A DNA stretch of 64,000 bases from ZC4RG25 sp023428365 (GTDB taxonomy: Bacteria; Pseudomonadota; Alphaproteobacteria; Rhizobiales; Hyphomicrobiaceae). The notes below the pieces were generated by a model that saw only the letters and a program-made list of their open reading frames with translations, searched no databases and was not told where the DNA came from. Of this stretch, positions 43,753 to 52,097 are shown one piece after another (the stretch's first letter is position 1; the number at the start of each line of letters is the position of its first letter). Location of the stretch: NCBI GenBank assembly GCA_050283925.1, contig JBNOAI010000007.1, positions 1 to 64,000 of the forward strand, read 5' to 3'. The position numbers and the translations under genes were made by a program.

Positions 43753-44124
43753 GTGCTCGGCCGGGTGCTGGGACTGCTGTTCGGCTTTATCGCAGCCGTG
43801 TTTCTGGTGACGCTGGCCGTTGCCAATCGGCATGCCGTACGCCTCGTGCTTGATCCGTTCAATCCGACCGATCCGGTGCTCGCGGCTCAATTGCCGTTCT
43901 ACGCCTACTTGTTCGGAATGCTGATCATCGGCGTGGTTATGGGCGGGGTTGCGACCTGGTTCAGCCAGGGCCGCTGGAGGCGTGTGGCGCGGGCGCGAGC
44001 TCAGGACGCCGTTCGCTGGCGCGGCGAGGCGGAGCGGCTCAGCCGCGAACGTGACGCTCGCGTGGCTGCGGCCAAGGCTGGTAGCCCATCCGATGCCCGG
44101 CAGCTTGCATTGACCGGTCGCTGA
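43753..44124 (+). CDS. lapA: LapA (DUF1049) family membrane protein
   Basis: A 123-residue inner-membrane protein with two N-terminal helices (LGRVLGLLFGFIAAVFLVTL and the one around AYLFGMLIIGVVMGGVATWF) and a charged, probably coiled-coil cytoplasmic tail. In E. coli LapA works with LapB/YciM in regulating lipopolysaccharide synthesis. No lapB lies beside it here. The start is GTG 43753. Its place after ihfB is conserved. Confidence 0.88.
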   Translation: MLGRVLGLLFGFIAAVFLVTLAVANRHAVRLVLDPFNPTDPVLAAQLPFYAYLFGMLIIGVVMGGVATWFSQGRWRRVARARAQDAVRWRGEAERLSRERDARVAAAKAGSPSDARQLALTGR

Positions 44125-44141
44125 CAGGGAAATCTCATCCG

Positions 44142-45104
44142 ATGAAGTTCATAGACGCAGCTACCGTTGGGGCTGCTCTGAGCTATCCGAAGCTGGTTGA
44201 TGTCCTCGATGAGGCGTTCCGCAAAGGCGCTATCGCGCCGCCGCGTCACCATCATACGGTGAAGCTGCAAGATCGCCCCGACGCGACATTTCTCTTGATG
44301 CCGGCCTGGACGAGCTCGGCGGCGGGTGCCGAAACGGCCGGCCCCTACATGGGCGTTAAGTCGGTGACCGTATTTCCCGATAATGGGCGGCTCGGTAAGC
44401 CAGCGATTTATGGTGTCTACCTGCTGCTGTCGACGGAAACGGGCGCACCGCTGGCGCTGATGGACGCGACGTCGCTGACCGTCTGGCGCACGGCTGCGGC
44501 GTCGGCGATGGCCTCGCGCTATCTCTCGCGAACCGATACGTCGCGCATGGTGATGGTCGGCGCGGGTGCCCTGGCGCCTTATTTGATCCGTGCGCACGCA
44601 TCGGTCAGGCCGATCCGCGAGGTGAAGATCTGGAACCGGACACCGGATCGGGCCGAGGCGGTGGTGAAACAGCTTGCCGATAGCGGGTTGAACGTGAGTG
44701 TGGCGACGGATCTGGAAGCCGCTGTTCGCGACGCCGATCTGGTGTCGTCCGCTACGATTACCTCGACGCCGCTGATCAAAGGCGCATGGCTCAAGCCCGG
44801 ATGCCATGTCGATTGCGTCGGCGCCTACCGCCCCGATATGCGCGAAACCGATGACGAGGTCGTGCGCCGCGCCCGGATCTGGGTCGATACCATGGCCGGC
44901 GGACTGCACGAGGCGGGCGATGTGGTCATTCCGCTCAAAGCCGGCGTGATCCAGGAAAGCAGCGTTCAAGGCGATCTGTTTGCGCTGGCCCGCGGAGAGG
45001 CGTCGTTGCGCGCGTCCGCTGAGGAGATCACCATGTTCAAGTCGGTTGGCGCCTCGATCGAGGATTTGGCCGCCGCGATCGCGGTATACGAAAGCGGCGA
45101 GTGA
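44142..45104 (+). CDS. Ornithine cyclodeaminase/mu-crystallin family protein
   Basis: A 320-residue NAD(P)-dependent protein. The dimer domain has KFIDAATVGAALSYPKLVDV and RHHHTVKLQDRPDATFLLMP. The nucleotide fold reads MVMVGAGALAPYLIRAHASV and VKIWNRTPDRAE. Members include ornithine cyclodeaminase, ketimine reductases and alanine dehydrogenases, so the reaction cannot be fixed. The late Asp of GDVVIPL is in the usual catalytic area. It sits 17 bp after lapA and 124 bp before trpF, an insertion between otherwise conserved neighbours. Confidence 0.88.
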   Translation: MKFIDAATVGAALSYPKLVDVLDEAFRKGAIAPPRHHHTVKLQDRPDATFLLMPAWTSSAAGAETAGPYMGVKSVTVFPDNGRLGKPAIYGVYLLLSTETGAPLALMDATSLTVWRTAAASAMASRYLSRTDTSRMVMVGAGALAPYLIRAHASVRPIREVKIWNRTPDRAEAVVKQLADSGLNVSVATDLEAAVRDADLVSSATITSTPLIKGAWLKPGCHVDCVGAYRPDMRETDDEVVRRARIWVDTMAGGLHEAGDVVIPLKAGVIQESSVQGDLFALARGEASLRASAEEITMFKSVGASIEDLAAAIAVYESGE

Positions 45105-45228
45105 CGGAACCGGCCGCTGTCACGACCCGTACACACATTGCGTTTCTTGCGCGTCCGGGGCACATAGCAGGGGCCTGAAGGCTGGGCAGGATGGCTGGCG
45201 CTGGTGCCGGCCCGAAAAGCGACGATCC

Positions 45229-45906
45229 ATGTCGGTAGAGGTGAAAATCTGCGGCTTGAAGAGCGAGGCCTCAATCGCGGCAGCGCTCGACGGCGGTGCT
45301 GACTATGTCGGGTTCGTGTTCTATCCGCCGAGCCCGCGCAGTCTGTCGCCTGCGGAGGCCGGCAGGCTGGCCGCCGCGGCGCGCGGCAAGGCTAAAATCG
45401 TCGCCTTGTTCGTTGATCCCGTTGATGGTCTGCTGGCCGAGGTCATGAGCGCGCTCGACCCGGATCTCATCCAGCTTCACGGCAAGGAGACGCCGGAGCG
45501 CGTGTCTGAGATCCGCAAGCGTTGGGCCCGTCCTGTGATGAAAGCGGTGAGCATCGCGACGCAGGCGGATGCCGATGGTGCTCTCAAATTCGCGGGCATC
45601 GCGGATTTGCTTCTGTTCGATGCCAAGGCGCCGCCCGATCTCAAGGACGCACTGCCGGGTGGAAATGGCATCACGTTCGATTGGCGGATACTGGATGGCA
45701 TGAAGGGCAAAGTGTCGTTCATGCTATCGGGCGGGCTAAATCCGGATAACGTGGCCGAAGCGATCCGCTTGACCGGAGCGCAGGTTGTTGATGTGTCCTC
45801 TGGCGTCGAAGTGAAGCCAGGCGAGAAAGATCCGTCGCTTATCCGCCGCTTTTTGTCAGCGGCGAAGCGGCAAGCGGCTGAGGCCGAGACGACAGGGAGT
45901 GCATGA
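45229..45906 (+). CDS. trpF: Phosphoribosylanthranilate isomerase
   Basis: A 225-residue TIM-barrel enzyme of tryptophan synthesis. It starts at MSVEVKICGLKSEAS; the general-base Cys is in KICGLK at residue 8. The phosphate-binding parts FVFYPPSPRSLSPAEAG and MLSGGLNPDNVAEAI are present, and the catalytic Asp is in LLLFDAKAP. The start choice is clear from the family; the frame extends 83 codons upstream into the previous gene. Its stop overlaps the trpB ATG. Confidence 0.96.
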   Translation: MSVEVKICGLKSEASIAAALDGGADYVGFVFYPPSPRSLSPAEAGRLAAAARGKAKIVALFVDPVDGLLAEVMSALDPDLIQLHGKETPERVSEIRKRWARPVMKAVSIATQADADGALKFAGIADLLLFDAKAPPDLKDALPGGNGITFDWRILDGMKGKVSFMLSGGLNPDNVAEAIRLTGAQVVDVSSGVEVKPGEKDPSLIRRFLSAAKRQAAEAETTGSA

Positions 45907-47168
45907 CGATGGCAACCGGAACAGCTGCCTCGCCCAACAGCCTGCGCATGGGGCCCGATGAGCGGGGCTTCTTCGGCATCTTCGGCGGTCGATATGTCGC
46001 CGAAACGTTGATGCCGCTGATCCTCGATCTGGAGAAGGCCTACAACGACGCCAAGGCTGATCCGGCGTTCAAGGCGGAGCTGGAATCCCTCAACAAGCAT
46101 TACTCCGGCCGTCCCTCGCCGCTCTATCACGCGGAACGGCTGACGGAGCACTATCGCGAGATTGCCAAGGGCTCAGGCAAAAGCGGTGGTGCGAAAATCT
46201 ATTTCAAGCGTGACGAGCTCAATCACACCGGTAGTCACAAGATCAACAATTGCCTCGGCCAGATCCTGCTCGCCAAGCGCATGGGCAAGACGCGCATCAT
46301 TGCCGAGACGGGTGCCGGACAGCACGGCGTTGCGGTCGCCACGGTTTGCGCGCGCTTCAATCTGCCGTGCGAAATCTACATGGGCGCGACCGATGTCGAG
46401 CGCCAGAAACCCAACGTGTTCCGCATGAAGCTGCTGGGCGCCAAGGTCAACGCGGTAACGGCTGGTTCAGGCACGCTCAAGGATTCGATGAACGAGGCAC
46501 TGCGCGACTGGGTCTCGAACGTTCACAACACCTTCTACATCATCGGTACGGCTGCGGGGCCCCACCCCTATCCGGCGATGGTTCGTGATTTTCAGTCCGT
46601 CATCGGCAACGAAGTGCGCGAGCAGATGATGGAAGCCGAGGGGCGGCTGCCGGATACGCTGGTGGCGGCCATCGGCGGCGGGTCTAACGCCATCGGACTG
46701 TTCCATCCCTTCCTCGACGATAAAGACGTCAAAATCTTCGGCGTTGAAGCGGCTGGCCACGGGATCGACGTCTACAATGGTCACTGCGCGTCGATGACCG
46801 GCGGGCGTCCGGGCGTCCTGCATGGCAACCGCACCTACCTGCTGCAGGATGATGACGGGCAGATCCTGGAGGGCCATTCTATCTCGGCCGGGCTCGACTA
46901 TCCGGGCGTTGGGCCGGAACATTCCTGGCTGAAGGATTCCGGTCGCGCCACCTACGTGCCGATCACCGATAGGGAAGCGCTAGAGGCGTTCCAGCTCTGC
47001 ACGCGGCTGGAGGGTATCATCCCGGCGTTGGAGCCGTCGCACGCGCTGGCTTACGTATCGAAGCTCGCACCGACGCTGCCGCAGGACGACCTGCTGGTGA
47101 TGAACATGTGCGGCCGAGGCGATAAGGATATCTTCGCCGTGGCCGGGCATCTCGGGATGCAGATGTGA
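45903..47168 (+). CDS. trpB: Tryptophan synthase beta chain
   Basis: A 421-residue PLP enzyme. The PLP-lysine segment KRDELNHTGSHKINN, ETGAGQHGVAVATVCARFNL and the phosphate-binding GGGSNAIGLFHPF are intact. It condenses indole with serine. Starts at ATG 45903, overlapping trpF as ATGA. trpA begins 25 bp downstream. Confidence 0.97.
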   Translation: MTMATGTAASPNSLRMGPDERGFFGIFGGRYVAETLMPLILDLEKAYNDAKADPAFKAELESLNKHYSGRPSPLYHAERLTEHYREIAKGSGKSGGAKIYFKRDELNHTGSHKINNCLGQILLAKRMGKTRIIAETGAGQHGVAVATVCARFNLPCEIYMGATDVERQKPNVFRMKLLGAKVNAVTAGSGTLKDSMNEALRDWVSNVHNTFYIIGTAAGPHPYPAMVRDFQSVIGNEVREQMMEAEGRLPDTLVAAIGGGSNAIGLFHPFLDDKDVKIFGVEAAGHGIDVYNGHCASMTGGRPGVLHGNRTYLLQDDDGQILEGHSISAGLDYPGVGPEHSWLKDSGRATYVPITDREALEAFQLCTRLEGIIPALEPSHALAYVSKLAPTLPQDDLLVMNMCGRGDKDIFAVAGHLGMQM

Positions 47169-47193
47169 GGCACGACGGGGCGGGATTGGACAG

Positions 47194-48021
47194 ATGACCT
47201 CACAAACACGCATTGATCGCCGGTTCGCGGAGCTGAAAGCCAAAGGCGGCCCCGCGCTGGTCACTTTCATTACGGCGGGTGATCCCGACTACGAGACAAG
47301 CCGCGATATTCTGATGAACCTGCCAAAGGCTGGCGCGGACGTCATCGAACTCGGGATGCCGTTTTCGGACCCAATGGCAGACGGTCCGGCCGTTCAGCTA
47401 TCGTCGCAGCGGGCGCTGGCCGCCGGGCAGACCATGCGCAAGACGCTGGCGCTGGTCGCGGAGTTTCGGAAACACGACGACAACACGCCAATCGTGTTGA
47501 TGGGCTATTACAACCCAATCTACGTTTACCCGACCGAAACCTTTCTGGCCGATGCCAAGGCGGCCGGGGTCGATGGCCTGATTGTGGTCGATGTGCCGCC
47601 GGAGGCCGATGACGAGCTGTGTCTGCCGGCCATCAAAAAAGGCTTGAATTTCATTCGCTTGGCAACGCCGACGACGGATGCCAAGCGGTTGCCTGCGGTG
47701 CTCGCCAATACCGGCGGGTTCGTCTATTATGTCTCGATTACCGGGATCACGGGAACGGCGGAGCCGGATGTCGAAGCCGTCCACGCCCAGGTTGGTCGGA
47801 TCCGGAACGCCACGACTCTTCCCGTCGTGGTCGGTTTTGGGGTAAAGACCCCGGCGCAGGCGAGCGCCATCGCCAAGGGTGCGGATGGGGTTGTGGTCGG
47901 GTCTGCGCTGGTTAACGCCATAAGGGATAATCTCGACGCGGCAGGCAAGCCGACTGGTAAGACTGCCCCGGCAGTCCTAGATCTGGTGAAAAGCTTGGCT
48001 GGTGGATTGCAGGCGAAATAG
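47194..48021 (+). CDS. trpA: Tryptophan synthase alpha chain
   Basis: A 275-residue TIM-barrel subunit. Catalytic Glu in DVIELGMPFSDPMADGP and the following Asp are present, with PIVLMGYYNPIY, YYVSITGITGTA and VVGFGVKTPAQ binding glycerol phosphate. Produces indole for TrpB. Last gene of the trpFBA unit; accD follows after 103 bp. Confidence 0.97.
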   Translation: MTSQTRIDRRFAELKAKGGPALVTFITAGDPDYETSRDILMNLPKAGADVIELGMPFSDPMADGPAVQLSSQRALAAGQTMRKTLALVAEFRKHDDNTPIVLMGYYNPIYVYPTETFLADAKAAGVDGLIVVDVPPEADDELCLPAIKKGLNFIRLATPTTDAKRLPAVLANTGGFVYYVSITGITGTAEPDVEAVHAQVGRIRNATTLPVVVGFGVKTPAQASAIAKGADGVVVGSALVNAIRDNLDAAGKPTGKTAPAVLDLVKSLAGGLQAK

Positions 48022-48124
48022 CCCATCTCCAGACTGGCGTGTTGAGGATTTCGAATCAGGATAGGCCGAACGAGTTGCTGAGGGTGTATGGCATCGGTAT
48101 TCGGAGTTTGAGGAGCGCTCGAGC

Positions 48125-49186
48125 GTGAACTGGATCAACAACGTCGTGCGTCCCAAGATCCGCAGCTTCCTCACGACGAAGCGCGAGGTTCCGGACAATC
48201 TCTGGGTCAAGTGCCCGGACAGTGGCCAGATGGTCTTCTACAAGGACCTCGAGGCCAATCAATTCGTTGTGCCCGGATCGGACTACCATTTCCGGATGGG
48301 TGCGGATGCGCGTCTGAAGCATATGTTCGACGACGCCGAGTTCACGGTTTATCCGGCCCCCGCCGTTGCGCTCGACCCGCTCAAGTTCCGTGACGGTCGC
48401 CGCTATACCGACCGCCTGAAGGATGCCAAGGCCGACACGTCGCTAGAGGACGCGGTCCTGATCGGCGAAGGCCGGCTTGATGGCCTTGAGGTCGTCGCCG
48501 CGGCGCAGGATTTCAAATTCATGGGCGGCTCGCTCGGCATGGCGGCAGGCGAAGCCGTGATCGCCGGCATGATGCGGGCCGTCGAGAAGAGGACCCCGTT
48601 TATTCTGTTCGCGGCCTCGGGCGGCGCGCGGATGCAGGAAGGCATCCTGTCGCTGATGCAGATGCCGCGCACGACGATTGCGGTTCAGCGCCTGCGGGAC
48701 GCGCGGCTGCCGTACATTGTCGTTTTGACCGATCCGACGACGGGTGGCGTCACGGCGTCCTATGCGATGCTGGGCGACATTCACATTGCGGAGCCGGGTG
48801 CGCTCATCTGCTTTGCCGGACCGCGTGTCATTCAGCAGACCATCCGCGAGCAACTGCCGGATGGCTTCCAGCGCGCCGAATATCTGCTGGCTCATGGCAT
48901 GATCGACATGGTCGTGCATCGCCATAAGCTGCGCGAGACGCTGGCGCGGATCTGCCGTCTGCTGGCGCCTTCGAAGGACCGCGTGAAGGATAAGCCGAAG
49001 ACGATGAATGGGCACGCCCACGTCAACGGTTCGTCTGTCGACGGCAAGCTGATCGAGCCTCATACGCGCGACGTCACAATCGTGGCGGAGCCGGTCGAGG
49101 ATGCCGACCGCTTCGATGCGAAAGCCAAGCGCGATGCGCAGTCCAAGCCGCGCGCGTTGCCAAAAGACGGCGCTCACAGCACCTGA
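48125..49186 (+). CDS. accD: Acetyl-CoA carboxylase carboxyltransferase beta subunit
   Basis: A 353-residue subunit that transfers CO2 from carboxybiotin to acetyl-CoA. The crotonase-fold core is complete: KFMGGSLGMAAGEAV, FAASGGARMQEGILSLMQM, LTDPTTGGVTASYAM and GALICFAGPRVIQQT. In the N-terminal zinc-ribbon region (LWVKCPDSGQMVFYKDLEAN, then FVVPGSDYHFRM) only one of the four Cys remains. The C-terminal about 60 residues are charged and low in complexity. The start is GTG. AccD followed by folC is the usual order. Confidence 0.96.
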   Translation: MNWINNVVRPKIRSFLTTKREVPDNLWVKCPDSGQMVFYKDLEANQFVVPGSDYHFRMGADARLKHMFDDAEFTVYPAPAVALDPLKFRDGRRYTDRLKDAKADTSLEDAVLIGEGRLDGLEVVAAAQDFKFMGGSLGMAAGEAVIAGMMRAVEKRTPFILFAASGGARMQEGILSLMQMPRTTIAVQRLRDARLPYIVVLTDPTTGGVTASYAMLGDIHIAEPGALICFAGPRVIQQTIREQLPDGFQRAEYLLAHGMIDMVVHRHKLRETLARICRLLAPSKDRVKDKPKTMNGHAHVNGSSVDGKLIEPHTRDVTIVAEPVEDADRFDAKAKRDAQSKPRALPKDGAHST

Positions 49187-49286
49187 CCTGTCTCGCTTGT
49201 CGATGACACATCGGCAACGCCAGATCATGCTCCATTCCACGTGTTTGCCGTCTCGGAGAAAGTGACGAGCGGCTGTCGGAGGCGTC

Positions 49287-50618
49287 ATGCCAACGAGCGA
49301 TGACCTTTTGGCCGAGCTGAAGCGGCTGCATCCCAAGCTCATCGACTTGTCGTTGGGGCGGATCGAACGGCTGCTCGAGAAGCTCGGTAATCCGCAGCGT
49401 AAACTCCCGCCCGTCATCCACATCGCTGGCACCAACGGCAAGGGATCAACGGCCGCGTATCTAAGAAGCATGTTCGAGGCGGCCGGCCGTCGTGTGCATC
49501 TCTATACGTCGCCGCATCTCGTCCGCTTCAACGAGCGGATCGCGCTGGCTGGGCCGGATGGCAAAACGCGACCGATCAGCGAGGAGGGGCTCGTATCGCT
49601 GCTGACGGATGTGGGCCGCATCAACGGTGGCGATCCGATTACGTTTTTCGAGATCACGACGGCTGCAGCCTTCAAGGCGTTCGCCGACGAGCCTGCCGAC
49701 GCTGTCATTCTCGAAGTCGGGCTCGGCGGACGGCTCGATGCGACGAACCTGGTTGAGCGGCCGGCATTATCGGTGATCACGCCGATTGCGATGGATCATG
49801 CTGACAAGCTCGGCGATACGCTGGGCAAGATCGCGGCGGAAAAGGCTGGCATTTTGAAAGCCAACGTTCCTGCGGTGATCTCGCAGCAGGACGACGAAGC
49901 GTTGGAGGTCATTAGCCAGCGAGCGAAGCAGGTCGGCGCGCCGGTTACGGCTTGGGGCCATCACTACGATGCTTATGAGCAGCGCGGCCGGCTGGTGTTT
50001 CAGCAGGAGAACGTGCTGCTGGATCTGCCGAAGCCCGCACTGATCGGCCGTCATCAGATCATCAATGCCGGAACGTCTGTCGCGGCCGCGCTCGCCCTTC
50101 GTCATCTCGGGCTCAACGAGCAGGCGATCGAACGCGGTCTTGTGACGGCGGAATGGCCCGCCCGCATGCAGCGCCTGAAGAGCGGACGGCTGGCTGACAT
50201 GATGCGCCCGGGCTCCGAGCTTTGGCTCGATGGCGGGCATAATCCGGCCGGAGGTGCAGCCATCGCTCAGACACTCGCCGACATCGAGGAACGTTCGTCC
50301 AGTCCGCTTTATCTCGTCACTGGCATGATGGGGCAGAAGGATGCCGCCGGATTTCTGAAGCCCTTTCGCGGGCTCGTACGCGGTATCGTGACAGTGCCGA
50401 TCCCGGGCGCGCATGAGCAGCCGCTTGCGCCGGAAGCGCTCGCGAAAATCGCGAACGATCTGGGTTTTTCCGCCGTGTCTGCGCCCGATGTGCCTGCGGC
50501 TTTGCGCTGGATCGAGACAGAGACCAGCGAGCCAAAGCGCGTGCTGATCTGCGGTTCTCTCTATCTGGCGGGGCACGTACTCGCGCTTCAGGACGGCACT
50601 GTCCAGCAATCAAACTGA
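49287..50618 (+). CDS. folC: Dihydrofolate synthase / folylpolyglutamate synthase
   Basis: A 443-residue Mur-ligase-fold enzyme that adds glutamate to dihydropteroate and folates. The P-loop IAGTNGKGSTAAYL, SPHLVRFNERI, LEVGLGGRLDATN, the metal-binding MDHADKLGDTLGKIAAEKAG and WLDGGHNPAG are all present. 100 bp follow accD. It converges with the ketopantoate reductase gene, 40 bp apart. Confidence 0.96.
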   Translation: MPTSDDLLAELKRLHPKLIDLSLGRIERLLEKLGNPQRKLPPVIHIAGTNGKGSTAAYLRSMFEAAGRRVHLYTSPHLVRFNERIALAGPDGKTRPISEEGLVSLLTDVGRINGGDPITFFEITTAAAFKAFADEPADAVILEVGLGGRLDATNLVERPALSVITPIAMDHADKLGDTLGKIAAEKAGILKANVPAVISQQDDEALEVISQRAKQVGAPVTAWGHHYDAYEQRGRLVFQQENVLLDLPKPALIGRHQIINAGTSVAAALALRHLGLNEQAIERGLVTAEWPARMQRLKSGRLADMMRPGSELWLDGGHNPAGGAAIAQTLADIEERSSSPLYLVTGMMGQKDAAGFLKPFRGLVRGIVTVPIPGAHEQPLAPEALAKIANDLGFSAVSAPDVPAALRWIETETSEPKRVLICGSLYLAGHVLALQDGTVQQSN

Positions 50619-50658
50619 CGGGCCGGCTTCGAGCCGTACCGACAGCGTGATGCGGGCG

Positions 50659-51600
50659 TTACAGCCGTCCTGCTTCGCGGCGCTGCTCGTACGCTTTGAG
50701 GTTCGCATAGCAGATCTTATGAAGCGTATCGTCGATACCGTGCGCACGTGCCTTGTCGAGCAGATAGCCGATGATGTGGTCGGCTTCGACGGGGCCGTGC
50801 CGCTCCATATCGCGCATCATCGATGCTGAGAGCATGGAGTTCTTGTCATCGAGCAGGCCGCGATTGCGCGTCATATATGCTTCCGGCATCGGGTAGCCCT
50901 CAGCCTCGGCGATGCGGGCCGTGCGTGCAAGGAGATCCAACGCGATTTCGACACCGCCCGGTGCGCGTCCGATTTCACCTATGTTGGCGCGCATCAGCGT
51001 CGTCATGCCAGCCAGCGTCGAGAGAAACACGATCTTCTCCCACATGTTCTGCATGATGTTGGACGACGCGGTCGCGGTGACGCCCTTGGATTTGTCGAAC
51101 GCAGCCTTCAGTGCCGTAACCCGCGGGCTCATCGTGCCGTCCTGTTCGCCGAAGGTGATCATGCCCCAATCATTGAGATGTTTGATCAGCCCGTCGGGAA
51201 GCATGGTGATGGCGATCCCTGCGAGGCCGCCCAGCACGCGTTCCTTGCCGAACGTAGCGTTCAACCGATCCAAATGGGAGATGCCGTTCAGCAGCGGAAT
51301 AACCGCCGTATTCGGCCCGACGGCGGGACGGACGGCAGCCATTGCACTATCGAGATCGTAGGCTTTGCACGTCAGCAGGATGATGTCGGCGGGCTCGCGA
51401 ATGTCGTCCGTGACCACTGTATTGGCTTTCAGCTTAAAATCGCCGAGTGGGCTTTCCAGCCGTAGTCCATCGTGATCGATCTGGGCTTTGCGCGCGGGCC
51501 GGACGAGGAACGTGACGTCAGCGGTTTCAGCCTCGGCGAGGCGGCCTGCGAAATAGCCGCCGATCCCTCCGGCCCCCAACGACAGAATGCGCATTCCCAA
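50659..51600 (-). CDS. Ketopantoate reductase family protein (PanE/ApbA)
   Basis: A 313-residue NADPH-dependent reductase. The N-terminal LGAGGIGGYFAGRLA binds the dinucleotide, and TCKAYDLDSAM holds the conserved Lys. The C-terminal domain has the second catalytic Lys in NMWEKIVFLSTLAGMTTL. Members make pantoate for coenzyme A, but many paralogues act on other keto acids, so the symbol panE is withheld. It lies downstream of trxA, separated by a terminator. Confidence 0.88.
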   Translation of the reverse strand: MGMRILSLGAGGIGGYFAGRLAEAETADVTFLVRPARKAQIDHDGLRLESPLGDFKLKANTVVTDDIREPADIILLTCKAYDLDSAMAAVRPAVGPNTAVIPLLNGISHLDRLNATFGKERVLGGLAGIAITMLPDGLIKHLNDWGMITFGEQDGTMSPRVTALKAAFDKSKGVTATASSNIMQNMWEKIVFLSTLAGMTTLMRANIGEIGRAPGGVEIALDLLARTARIAEAEGYPMPEAYMTRNRGLLDDKNSMLSASMMRDMERHGPVEADHIIGYLLDKARAHGIDDTLHKICYANLKAYEQRREAGRL

Positions 51601-51643
51601 AACTCCTCGCCGTGCGTTTTCCCTGTGACCTCATGGTGCCACG

Positions 51644-51673
51644 AAAAAGGGCCTCCGTCTGCACGAAGGCCCT
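51644..51673 (-). terminator. Rho-independent terminator after trxA
   Basis: On the minus strand AGGGCCT-T-CGT and ACG-G-AGGCCCT form a stem with a short loop, followed by TTTTT. It lies 25 bp after the trxA stop and ends the divL-to-trxA transcript. Confidence 0.9.
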
Positions 51674-51697
51674 GATTGGCAAGCAGTAATCTGAGGC

Positions 51698-52024
51698 TTA
51701 GGCCGAGATGGATTCGTTGATCCAGGCCTCGAGCTTCGACTTCTGCACAAGTGCGCCGACGTGCTGGTTGGCGACCTTGCCGTCCTTGAACACCATCAGC
51801 GTCGGCATCGCCTGAATGCGGAACTGCTGCGTGATGCCGGGGTTCTGGTCGACGTCGACTTTCACGATCTTGACCTTGCCCTGCATCTCCGTCGCGACCT
51901 GCTCAAGGGCGGGCGCCATGGCTTTGCACGGGCCGCACCACTCGGCATAGAAATCCACAACCACCGGCTCGGACGACTTCAGAACCTCTGTGGCGAAATC
52001 CTGGTCCGATACCATCTTCGTCAT
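51698..52024 (-). CDS. trxA: Thioredoxin
   Basis: A 108-residue cytoplasmic disulphide reductase. The active site AEWCGPCKAM, the buried Asp in VVVDFYAEW and the cis-Pro in QAMPTLMVFKDG are intact. It is the last gene before the terminator and follows addA by 73 bp. Confidence 0.97.
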   Translation of the reverse strand: MTKMVSDQDFATEVLKSSEPVVVDFYAEWCGPCKAMAPALEQVATEMQGKVKIVKVDVDQNPGITQQFRIQAMPTLMVFKDGKVANQHVGALVQKSKLEAWINESISA

Positions 52025-52097
52025 GATCGTCTCCCTGCGTGTTGTCCCGAACAGTCGAGACTCGATTATTCAGCGTCGTGCGAACGTAGGTAGGGGG

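Noticed and set aside
49767..50609. 280-codon minus-strand open frame opposite folC
   Set aside because: Shadow of folC, low-complexity His/Arg-rich translation without motifs.
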